Assembly: GCA_034428935.1 (NCBI GenBank)
Contig: DAOUHB010000215.1
Span: forward strand, 1-27,357
Source of the DNA: JAAYZQ01 sp034428935
Lineage (GTDB): Bacteria > Chloroflexota > Anaerolineae > JAAYZQ01
Direction of reading: 5' to 3'
DNA length: 27,357 bases
The notes beneath the pieces are model-generated. The model made no database searches. It was not told the DNA's origin and saw only the letters and a list, made by a program, of their open reading frames with translations. The translations under genes and the position numbers were made by a program. This document shows, piece by piece, positions 1-6,848 of this stretch (position 1 is its first letter; the number at the start of each line of letters is the position of its first letter).

Positions 1-20
1 GCCCATGAAAGGAGGCCTCT

Positions 21-1370
21 ATGGCCGAAACCCTGAAGTCCGCCCCCGGTCCCAAGGGCCTGCCGCTCATCGGCAGCATCGGCGCCATGCGCGCCCAAGG
101 CACGCTGGAGTTCTGGTACGAGCTGTGGCAGGAGTATGGCGACGTCGCCCGCGCCAAGATGGGACCGCAGCCCCTGATGCAGTTCGTCCGCCCGGAGCAC
201 GTCCAGCACATCCTGGTCAAGAACAAGGACAATTATGTCAAAGGCTTCAGCCACGACGGGCTGCGGATTCCGCTGGGATGCGGCATTTTGACCGCCGAAG
301 GGGATCTCTGGCGGCGGCAGCGGCAGCTTATGTCGCCCACGTACACGCCCCGCGCGGTGCAGCGTTTTGCGGGCATCATGCTGGACGCCACGGACAAGAT
401 GCTGGCCCGCTGGCGCGAGATCCCGGCCGGGCAGCCGGTGTCCATCAACCACGAGATGATGCGCCTGGCCATGAGCGTCATCTCCCGGTCGATCTTTACC
501 GTGGACATCGGGGAGGATTTCGCCGAGGCGGGCGAGGCCCTGACGCAGATCCTGGACTTTGCCAGCGAGCGATCCGTCTCTCCGGTCTCGCTGCCCCTCT
601 CGGTGCCCACGCCCGGCAACCGGCGGATGAACAGGGCACTGGCGACCATCGACGAGTTCCTGTATGGCATCATCGCCAGCCGCCGCCAGAAACCGCCGGG
701 CGACGACCTGCTGTCGCTGCTGATGCAGATGCGCGACGAGGAGACGGGCGAGGGCATGAGCGAGAAACAACTGCGCGACGAGGTGCTGATCACGTTTTTC
801 GCGGGGCACGAGACCACGGCCCAGCTCCTGACCTGGGCCTGGTACCTGTTTTCGCAGCACCCGGAGGCTGAAGAGCGGTTCCACGCCGAGCTGGAGGAAA
901 AGCTAGGGGGGCGCTCCCCCGGGGCGGACCACGTGGAAGGACTGACCTTTACCCGCATGGTCATGGACGAGACGCTGCGCCTCTACTCGCCGGTGGCCAT
1001 CATGGCCCGCGACGCCGTGGCCGACGACGAGGTGGGCGGGTACCAGGTGCCGGCGGGCTGCATCGTCACCGTGTCGCCGTACATGACCCACCGGCACCCG
1101 GAGTTCTGGGAGCGCCCCCTGGCGTTCCACCCCGACCACTTTGCGCCCGAACAGGTCGAGGGCCGGCCTCGTTACGCGTATTATCCCTTTGGCGGCGGCC
1201 CAAGGGTGTGCCTGGGCAAGCACTTTGCCCTGCTGGAAGGGGCCCTGGTCCTCGCCGAGGTGGGCCAGCGCTTCCGGCCAGGGCTGGTGCCTGGCCAGGA
1301 GGTCAAGCCTCACTGGTCGGGCACCCTGCGACCGGACAGGGACATCATGATGGTGCTGGAGGAGCGGTAG
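21..1370 (+). CDS. Cytochrome P450 monooxygenase
   Basis: This is a heme-thiolate monooxygenase of 449 residues, full length for a soluble bacterial P450. The I-helix oxygen-activation motif AGHETT is at residues 261-266 and the K-helix ExxR is E317-R320. A PxxF variant of the PERF motif (PDHF) lies near 371-374. The heme-binding loop FGGGPRVCLG carries the axial cysteine at C397. There is no membrane anchor or fused reductase, so it needs separate electron donors, none of which is in the window. The ATG at 21 is preceded by AAAGGAGG at 8-15, which fixes the start. The AGHETT/FGGGPRxCLG pattern resembles the CYP102/CYP4-like superclass that often oxidises fatty acids or terpenoids, but the substrate cannot be read from sequence. 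Its 3' end overlaps the convergent ABC exporter gene by 26 bp. Confidence 0.96.
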   Translation: MAETLKSAPGPKGLPLIGSIGAMRAQGTLEFWYELWQEYGDVARAKMGPQPLMQFVRPEHVQHILVKNKDNYVKGFSHDGLRIPLGCGILTAEGDLWRRQRQLMSPTYTPRAVQRFAGIMLDATDKMLARWREIPAGQPVSINHEMMRLAMSVISRSIFTVDIGEDFAEAGEALTQILDFASERSVSPVSLPLSVPTPGNRRMNRALATIDEFLYGIIASRRQKPPGDDLLSLLMQMRDEETGEGMSEKQLRDEVLITFFAGHETTAQLLTWAWYLFSQHPEAEERFHAELEEKLGGRSPGADHVEGLTFTRMVMDETLRLYSPVAIMARDAVADDEVGGYQVPAGCIVTVSPYMTHRHPEFWERPLAFHPDHFAPEQVEGRPRYAYYPFGGGPRVCLGKHFALLEGALVLAEVGQRFRPGLVPGQEVKPHWSGTLRPDRDIMMVLEER

Positions 1371-3249
1371 GGCTTCCGGCCGTCTGCAATTGGGGCACGT
1401 CCCCTGCCTGGGCGGACGCTGCCTCCTTCTCCTTGCGCCACGACTCGATGTAGGCCAGGGACTGGTGGCGGAAGTAGGTGTCGTACAGCTCGGCATAGTG
1501 GCCGCCCCGGGCCAGCAGCTCCTCGTGGCTGCCCTCTTCGATGATCTGGCCCTCACGCAGGACGACGATGCGGTCGGCCGACTTGACCGTAGACAGGCGG
1601 TGGGCGATGACGATGGCCGTCCGGTTGCAGAGGACGACGTCCAGCCCCTCCTGGATCTGGGCCTCGGTCAGCGGATCGACGCTGGCGGTGGCCTCGTCGA
1701 GGATGAGGATGGCCGGGTCCTGGAGCAGGACACGGGCCAGGGCCACGAGCTGGCGCTGGCCCATGGAGATGCCCTTGCCCTCTTCACCCACAGGCGTGTT
1801 CAAACCCTGGGGCAGGGCGTCCAGCCAGTCGCCGCCGGCCAGGCGGGCGGCCGCGGCCGCCACCTCCTCGTCGCCGGCCCCGGGCATGCCGTAGCGGATG
1901 TTGTCGGCCACGGTGCCGGAGAACAGGAACGGCGTCTGGGGCACGATGCCGATCTGACGCCGGTAGGAATGCAGGTCAAAGGTGCGCACGTCGTGGCCGT
2001 CGACCAGCAACTGGCCGCCCTGGAACTCGTAAAAGCGTGCCACCAGCCGTCCCAGGCTGGACTTGCCCGCGCCGGTGTGGCCCACCAGGGCCAGCGTCTC
2101 GCCGGCCTCGATGGTCAGGCAAAAGTCATCCAGCACCTCTTCGTTCTCGATGTACCGGAAGGCAAAGTCGCGAAACTCGATGTGCCCGCGCAGGCGCGGC
2201 GCCGTCGTGTTCGCCGTCTGGATCACCCTCGGCTCGGCGTCGATGAGGGCAAAGACGCGCTCGCTGGCGGCGAGCCCGAGCTGGAACTGGCTCCAGAAGG
2301 AGGCGATGCTGGTGAGCGGGAACCAGAAGAGGTTGATGCCCTCGATGAACAGGTAAAAGCTGCCCGCCGACACCACGCCGCCGATGACCCCCAGGCCGCC
2401 CATGTAGACGATGAGCGCCGTGCCGATGCCCGAGATGACCCCCAGGATGGGAAAGATGGTGCCAAAGGTCAGGCCCTGGCGCAGGCTCAGCCGGTAGGTC
2501 TGGGCATTCACCGGCCGGAACTCGTCATAGATGCGCTTCTCCTGGCGAAAGTTCTTGGCGACGCTGATGCCCATAACCGCCTCTTGCACGTTGGCGTTCA
2601 CCTCGGCCAGGGCGCGCCGCGCTTGCGTCGTCGCCCGCCGGGCTATGCGGCGAAAGGCGAGGGCCACCACGACGACCACCGGAGCCATGACGAGGGCGAT
2701 GAGCGCCAGGCGCAGGTTGATCCAGACCAGCAAGCCGACGACAATGGCCACGATCAACACCTGGCTCAACAGGTTCAGCGTCAGCGTCACCACGTTGGAA
2801 AAATCCTGCGTGTCCGACGTCACGCGGCTGACGATGCGGCCCGTGGAGAACTGGTCGTAGAACGACAGGTCACGCGCCAGCACGGCGTCAAAGGCGTCCC
2901 GGCGCAGCCGGAGAACCACGTCGCCCACGGTGCGCGCCGTGTACCTTTGCCGGAAGTAGTTGAACGTCCACGACAGCGCGCCCGAGAGAAAGATGAGCCC
3001 GATGAGCCAGGCGGTGCGCTGCCAGATGGTCTGGCCCAGGTCGGCGGCGCCCTGCAGGCGGTCAAGGCTGCGGGCGATGAGAAATGGGAACGCCGCGTCC
3101 ATGACCGCATTGAGCATGATGAGCACGGCCACCAGGATCATGGCCCGCAGATGGGGCCGGAAGTAGCCGATGATTCTTTTTAGAAGTTCTCGGTCTGTAT
3201 ACTCGCGGTCGTACGCCTCGGCGTCCAAACCTTCCCAGATAAAACCCAT
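1345..3249 (-). CDS. ABC exporter half-transporter, second subunit (canonical Walker B, divergent signature)
   Basis: This is a 634-residue MsbA/MdlB-type half-transporter. An N-terminal six-helix membrane domain (about residues 30-330) is fused to a nucleotide-binding domain. Walker A GHTGAGKSS is at 390-398, the Q-loop glutamine is Q438, Walker B ILILDE ends in the catalytic E519, and the H-loop is H550. The signature motif reads ISMGQ (494-498) instead of LSGGQ. It complements the upstream partner, which has a normal signature but lacks the catalytic glutamate, so the two should form a heterodimer with one competent ATPase site. The ATG is preceded by AGGAGGGA, and the gene lies 17 bp behind its partner. 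A Pro/Ala/Ser/Thr-rich tail of roughly 35 residues runs past the usual NBD end and over the P450 stop codon. The substrate is unknown. Confidence 0.95.
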   Translation of the reverse strand: MGFIWEGLDAEAYDREYTDRELLKRIIGYFRPHLRAMILVAVLIMLNAVMDAAFPFLIARSLDRLQGAADLGQTIWQRTAWLIGLIFLSGALSWTFNYFRQRYTARTVGDVVLRLRRDAFDAVLARDLSFYDQFSTGRIVSRVTSDTQDFSNVVTLTLNLLSQVLIVAIVVGLLVWINLRLALIALVMAPVVVVVALAFRRIARRATTQARRALAEVNANVQEAVMGISVAKNFRQEKRIYDEFRPVNAQTYRLSLRQGLTFGTIFPILGVISGIGTALIVYMGGLGVIGGVVSAGSFYLFIEGINLFWFPLTSIASFWSQFQLGLAASERVFALIDAEPRVIQTANTTAPRLRGHIEFRDFAFRYIENEEVLDDFCLTIEAGETLALVGHTGAGKSSLGRLVARFYEFQGGQLLVDGHDVRTFDLHSYRRQIGIVPQTPFLFSGTVADNIRYGMPGAGDEEVAAAAARLAGGDWLDALPQGLNTPVGEEGKGISMGQRQLVALARVLLQDPAILILDEATASVDPLTEAQIQEGLDVVLCNRTAIVIAHRLSTVKSADRIVVLREGQIIEEGSHEELLARGGHYAELYDTYFRHQSLAYIESWRKEKEAASAQAGDVPQLQTAGSPTAPPAPS

Positions 3250-3266
3250 GTGTCCCTCCTCAAGAC

Positions 3267-5081
3267 CTAGTCATACCGCGAGAAGATGCGCCGGTACAGC
3301 TCGCAGCGCTCCATCAGCTCCTCGTGCGTGCCCTGGTCGGCGATGCCGTTGCGATAGAGCACCAGGATCCGATCCGCGCGCCGGATCTGCGACAGGCGGT
3401 GGGTGATGAGCAGCGTGGTGCGCCCCTCCTGCACCCGGCTAATGGCCTGCTGAATCTGGTCTTCCGTGGCGCTGTCGATGGCGCTGGTCGAATCGTCCAG
3501 GATGAGGATGCGCGGGTCGGTGAGCAGGGCACGGGCGATGGCCAGGCGCTGGCGCTGCCCGCCCGAGAGCGTCACGCCGCGCTCGCCGATGACCGTCTTG
3601 TAGCCAGTGGCAAAGCCGGTGACAAAGTCGTGGGCCTGGGCTGCCCGCGCGGCGGCCTCGACGGCCTCCTCATTCACCTGCTGGCCCAGGCCAAAGGCAA
3701 TGTTCTCGTCGATGGGTCGCGAGAACAAGAAGATGTCCTGTTCGATGGTCGATATCTGCGAGCGCAGCGAGTCCATGTTCCAGTCGCGAACGTCCACGCC
3801 GTCGATGAGGACCCGGCCCTCGCTCGCGTCGTAGGTGCGGTTGACCAGCTTGACCAGCGTCGTCTTGCCCGACCCGGTCTGGCCGACGATGGCGATGGTC
3901 TCGCCGGGGGCGGCCCGAAACGAGAGGTCCGACAGCACGGGCGGCCCATCGGGGTCGCCGTTGAGGCGAAAGGTCACGTGGTCGAACACGATCTCGCCGC
4001 GCATGGGCGCCGCGTAGCCGTCCTTGTTCTCGTCCAGCTCGGTCTCTTCTTTCATCAGGTCCAGGATGCGGCCCGCGCCGGCGATGCCCATCTGTACCAG
4101 CACGAAGGTAAAGATGTTGATGAACGCCGGAAAGCGCAGGACGCCCATCAGCCCCATGTAGGCCACCAGCTCGCCGATGGTCAACTGCCCCTGCGACAGC
4201 AGCCACAGCCCGTGGGCAAAGGCCCCGGTCAGGGCAAAGCCCAGCAGCAGGAGCGGCAAGTAGCGCGCCTCGATCTCGCCCTGCTTGACAAAGAGGTCGC
4301 GCACGAGGCGGGCGTTTTTCACAAACTTTTCTCTTTCCTGGGCTTCCTGGGCCGCGGCCTTGACGAGCTCGATGCCGGTGATGGTCTCGGTCAGCCCGGC
4401 GTTCATCTCGCCAAAGCGCCACTGCTGCTCGCCGGCCACGGGGTTGAGCTGCCGGACGTAGCGGCGCAGGGCCACGACGTAGACGAGCACAAACAGGACC
4501 GGGGCCACCAGCAGCTCGGCGCGCAGAAAGGCGATAAAGACCAGCGGGGCGGCGATGCCGATGACGGACTCGATGAGCAGCGACACGCCGGGATTCATCA
4601 TCGGGTTGAGCTGGCGCACGTCGTTGGTGGCCCGGGCCATGATGTCGCCGGCGCGCTGCCGGTTGTGAAAGGCCTGGCTCTTGCCCAGCAGGCTGATGTA
4701 CAGCTCTTCGCGGGCGTCGCGCTCCATGCGCTGCCCCAGCGTCTCCACCGACCACGTGTTGGTCAAGTCCAGGAATCCACGCGCCAGGGCGAGGCCCAGG
4801 ATTGCCAGGACGAGGGGGATGAGGCGCGCCGGGTCGGGATCAGCCGCCAGGACCTCGTCAAAGGCCAGGCCGGTCAGCCGCGGGATGGCGGCAAAGAGAA
4901 CGTTGGTCAGCGATGCGGCCAGAAGAAAGCTGGCCATCAAGTGCGGATAGCGCAGCAGGTGCGACAGGATCCAGCGCACCGGCCCTGCCCGGTTGTAGAC
5001 GTGCTCGTCTCGAACGCTGAACTCGCGCTTGGTTCTCGGCGGGGCCATCTTCTGCCCTATGGTAGGGCTCCATTCAGCCAT
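3267..5081 (-). CDS. ABC exporter half-transporter, first subunit (degenerate Walker B)
   Basis: This is a 604-residue ABC transmembrane-plus-NBD protein and the promoter-proximal gene of a two-gene exporter operon. Membrane helices span about residues 36-335. The NBD has Walker A GQTGSGKTT (400-408), Q458, a canonical LSGGQ (505-509) and H561. Walker B ends ILILDD, so the position of the catalytic glutamate is Asp (D530). This substitution is typical of the degenerate half in heterodimeric exporters such as TM287/288 and BmrCD. The start at 5081 has GGAGGTG just upstream. Transcription probably begins about 250 nt upstream from a consensus promoter that diverges from the XRE-cupin regulator gene, suggesting local control. 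Drug, lipid or peptide export are all possible. Confidence 0.95.
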   Translation of the reverse strand: MAEWSPTIGQKMAPPRTKREFSVRDEHVYNRAGPVRWILSHLLRYPHLMASFLLAASLTNVLFAAIPRLTGLAFDEVLAADPDPARLIPLVLAILGLALARGFLDLTNTWSVETLGQRMERDAREELYISLLGKSQAFHNRQRAGDIMARATNDVRQLNPMMNPGVSLLIESVIGIAAPLVFIAFLRAELLVAPVLFVLVYVVALRRYVRQLNPVAGEQQWRFGEMNAGLTETITGIELVKAAAQEAQEREKFVKNARLVRDLFVKQGEIEARYLPLLLLGFALTGAFAHGLWLLSQGQLTIGELVAYMGLMGVLRFPAFINIFTFVLVQMGIAGAGRILDLMKEETELDENKDGYAAPMRGEIVFDHVTFRLNGDPDGPPVLSDLSFRAAPGETIAIVGQTGSGKTTLVKLVNRTYDASEGRVLIDGVDVRDWNMDSLRSQISTIEQDIFLFSRPIDENIAFGLGQQVNEEAVEAAARAAQAHDFVTGFATGYKTVIGERGVTLSGGQRQRLAIARALLTDPRILILDDSTSAIDSATEDQIQQAISRVQEGRTTLLITHRLSQIRRADRILVLYRNGIADQGTHEELMERCELYRRIFSRYD

Positions 5082-5317
5082 TCACACCTCCGTCTCGTTT
5101 CACAGCCAAGCTCTGTCCTCCAGGCCTCGCGGCGGCCGAAACGCCGGCCGGGGCTTCCCATGCACCAGGCACATGCCCGGCGACGTCCGTCGTCCGGGTG
5201 CAGGCGTGCGAGATCTAGTCGTCTGGCGGGGTCCGAATTCGACAAGGGCTCCGCCCGGGCTCGCTCATCTGCCCGGCATGCCCGACTGTGCGAGGACAGG
5301 CTGTGAGGTCAGTAGCT

Positions 5318-5332
5318 GGACCATCGTGGTCC
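5318..5332 (-). promoter_or_regulatory. Perfect inverted repeat at the start of the exporter transcript
   Basis: GGACCA-tcg-TGGTCC is a perfect 6-bp dyad with a 3-nt centre. It lies about 3 to 17 nt downstream of the predicted exporter transcription start near 5335. The position suits either a repressor operator or a 5'-end stabilising hairpin. The dyad is seen directly; its function is inferred. Confidence 0.5.
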
Positions 5333-5341
5333 GAGTTGGCG

Positions 5342-5370
5342 ATTATACTACTCGGGCGGCGCCTTGTCAA
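5342..5370 (-). promoter_or_regulatory. Consensus sigma70 promoter for the ABC exporter operon
   Basis: Read on the minus strand, TTGACA (5370-5365) and TATAAT (5347-5342) are separated by exactly 17 bp. That is a perfect match to the housekeeping consensus. The predicted start is near 5335, leaving a leader of about 250 nt before the first exporter gene. Confidence 0.85.
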
Positions 5371-5420
5371 CCCCCAATTTTGCAGATTTTTCTGAACCGG
5401 TGCCCAATCCCTTGACAAGG
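5362..5420. promoter_or_regulatory. Inverted TTGACAAGG pair covering both -35 elements (candidate operator)
   Basis: TTGACAAGG occurs on the plus strand at 5412-5420 and, inverted, on the minus strand at 5370-5362. The plus-strand copy lies within the odd-length palindrome CCTTGACAAGG (5410-5420). Each copy includes a -35 hexamer, so a bound regulator could silence both promoters. Part of the identity is explained by the shared -35 consensus; the extra AGG is not. The neighbouring XRE-cupin proteins are the obvious candidate binders (inference). Confidence 0.45.
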
Positions 5421-5440
5421 AAGTGAAGCCATGCTATAAT
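5412..5440 (+). promoter_or_regulatory. Consensus sigma70 promoter with extended -10 for the first XRE-cupin gene
   Basis: TTGACA (5412-5417) and TATAAT (5435-5440) are 17 bp apart. A TGC immediately before the -10 box makes an extended -10. The expected start site, about 7 nt after the box, coincides with the ATG at 5447. The mRNA is therefore predicted to be leaderless. Confidence 0.85.
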
Positions 5441-5446
5441 TTCTGA

Positions 5447-6010
5447 ATGGAGACTACAATTCAGGTCCTGGGACCTCAAATACGACAGCTCCGATTGGAA
5501 CGGCGCCTGACGCTCGAGGAAGCGGCCGAGCGCGCCGGCTGCACGCCGGGCTTTCTCTCCCAGGTGGAGAGAAACCAGGCCGTGCCGTCCATCTCCATGT
5601 TGTACGCCATCGCCCAGGCCCTCAATGTCAAGGTCGCCCACTTTTTTCCCAGGGTCATCACCGGAGCCAAGGTGGTGCGCAAGGACAGCCGGGAAGTCTT
5701 TCACTTCGAAGGCTCCTTCATGGTCTACTCCCTACTCTCCGCCAACTATCCGGACCGCAAGATCGAATGCCTGTTGGTGCAGATACAGCCGGCGGCGGGG
5801 GCACTGCCGGCCGACGAATACCGTTCTCATCCCGGTGAAGAGTTTGCATACGTCCTGGAGGGTACATTGCGCCTGTGGATCGGCGACACCGTCCATGACC
5901 TCGCGCCGGGCGATAGCATCCATTTTCGTTCGACGGTAAAACATCGCCTGGAGAATCCAGGGGACGGTCCGATGCTCGCTCTTTGGGTGCTGACGCCACC
6001 CGTCTTCTAG
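5447..6010 (+). CDS. XRE-family transcriptional regulator with C-terminal cupin sensor (first of tandem pair)
   Basis: This is a 187-residue cytoplasmic regulator. The XRE/Cro-type helix-turn-helix spans about residues 10-66, with recognition region TPGFLSQVERNQAVPSI. A cupin_2 domain occupies about 105-182, with the typical HPGEEFAYVLEG and LAPGDSIHF strands. Proteins of this architecture usually bind a small effector in the cupin barrel and control transport or catabolic genes nearby. No Shine-Dalgarno sequence precedes the ATG, and the promoter is so close that translation is probably leaderless. It lies divergent from the ABC exporter and upstream of a second, similar regulator and the hydantoinase/transporter locus. 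Whether it represses or activates cannot be told. Confidence 0.93.
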   Translation: METTIQVLGPQIRQLRLERRLTLEEAAERAGCTPGFLSQVERNQAVPSISMLYAIAQALNVKVAHFFPRVITGAKVVRKDSREVFHFEGSFMVYSLLSANYPDRKIECLLVQIQPAAGALPADEYRSHPGEEFAYVLEGTLRLWIGDTVHDLAPGDSIHFRSTVKHRLENPGDGPMLALWVLTPPVF

Positions 6011-6076
6011 CGATTACGACAAACACGATCGCGTTTTCTACCAAAGACGTTGGATCGGATCGTACAAGAGGAAAGT

Positions 6077-6682
6077 GTGGATCTCGGACAACATTTGAAG
6101 GCTCTACGCCAGGAACGAGGATTGACGTTGGCCCAATTGGGTGAGCAAGTCGGCCTATCGGCGAGCTACCTGTCGCAGGTGGAGCGGGGGGTGATCATGC
6201 CGTCTCTCCTTCGCGTCGCGGATTTGGCGCGGGTGCTGGGGGTGGGCGTGCACACCTTTTTCCAGGAGGACGTGACGCCGCCCACCGTCGTGCGCCGCCA
6301 CCAGGGACAACTCCTGCTCCAATCAGGCGACGTCTGCGTCGAGCTTCTGTCTCCCGATTTCTCGCAAAAAGAGGTCGAGCCCTTCTACCTGGTCTGCCAG
6401 CCGGGTGCCGCCCGCGACCCGATGCCCAGGCACCAGGGGGAGGAGTTTGGATTCGTGCTGCAGGGCCAATTGACGGTCACCGTCGGCGAGGAGGTGTTCT
6501 TGCTCCACGCCGGCGACAGCATCCACTTTCAGGGCGCGCAGCACCATGCCTGGCGCAACGAGGGGGAAGCCGAGTGCGTGGTCCTGTGGGCCATCTCGCC
6601 GCCTCTGCCCGACGCCGAGGGCATGTGGAGGGCGCCGGACGAGGCGCCGGAGGGGAAAGGGGGTGATGGGGTACAAGCCTGA
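6077..6682 (+). CDS. XRE-family transcriptional regulator with C-terminal cupin sensor (second of tandem pair)
   Basis: This is the same architecture as the preceding gene: an XRE helix-turn-helix at the N terminus (LSASYLSQVERGVIMPSL) followed by a cupin with RHQGEEFGFVLQG and LHAGDSIHF. The chosen start is GTG 6077, which has GAGG at 6068-6071 with good spacing and gives 201 residues. A TTG at 6050 would add nine residues but has no ribosome binding site. The two regulators share domain order and motifs but differ over much of their length, so this is an old duplication or a paired acquisition rather than a recent copy. The gene follows its neighbour by about 66 bp with no clear promoter between them and precedes the solute-binding-protein gene. 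It is a likely local regulator of the uptake/hydantoinase operon. Confidence 0.93.
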   Translation: MDLGQHLKALRQERGLTLAQLGEQVGLSASYLSQVERGVIMPSLLRVADLARVLGVGVHTFFQEDVTPPTVVRRHQGQLLLQSGDVCVELLSPDFSQKEVEPFYLVCQPGAARDPMPRHQGEEFGFVLQGQLTVTVGEEVFLLHAGDSIHFQGAQHHAWRNEGEAECVVLWAISPPLPDAEGMWRAPDEAPEGKGGDGVQA

Positions 6683-6848
6683 GCATCCTGCGGAAAACTC
6701 AGCCTGTGCCCATGGTGCGCCCGGTCGCAGCCGGTCAGCGCCGGGTGTAGGGCACGGAGCACGCGCCGTCCATCGTTTGGCGGCAGCGCCTGCCAATGAG
6801 TCGATTTGACCGGTCGGAAACGAACGAGAGAATGGGAGGAGAAACGAA

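Larger units (their letters stand above)
5082..5446. other. Divergent intergenic control region (365 bp)
   Basis: No convincing gene lies here. The right-hand 110 bp contain two divergent sigma70-type promoters, one for the ABC exporter (-) and one for the XRE-cupin gene (+). Their -35 hexamers sit within an inverted 9-bp word. The remaining part, about 5082-5335, would be an unusually long (about 250 nt), GC-rich, dyad-rich 5' leader of the exporter mRNA. It starts with a short perfect hairpin. I do not recognise a known riboswitch class in it. Confidence 0.8.

Noticed and set aside
1345..1370. Overlap of P450 and exporter 3' ends as an antisense regulatory device
   Set aside because: A 26-bp convergent overlap is common in compact genomes and nothing else supports regulation.
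3324..5306. Long open reading frame (660 codons) on the plus strand antisense to the exporter gene
   Set aside because: It lies opposite a clear ABC transporter gene, has His/Gln/Gly-rich composition typical of antisense frames in GC-rich DNA, and shows no recognisable domain.
6683..6848. Promoter for the binding-protein operon at TTGACC 6806-6811
   Set aside because: The matching -10 position falls on AGAATG, next to the Shine-Dalgarno sequence; too poor to call, so co-transcription with the regulators or an undetected promoter remains open.
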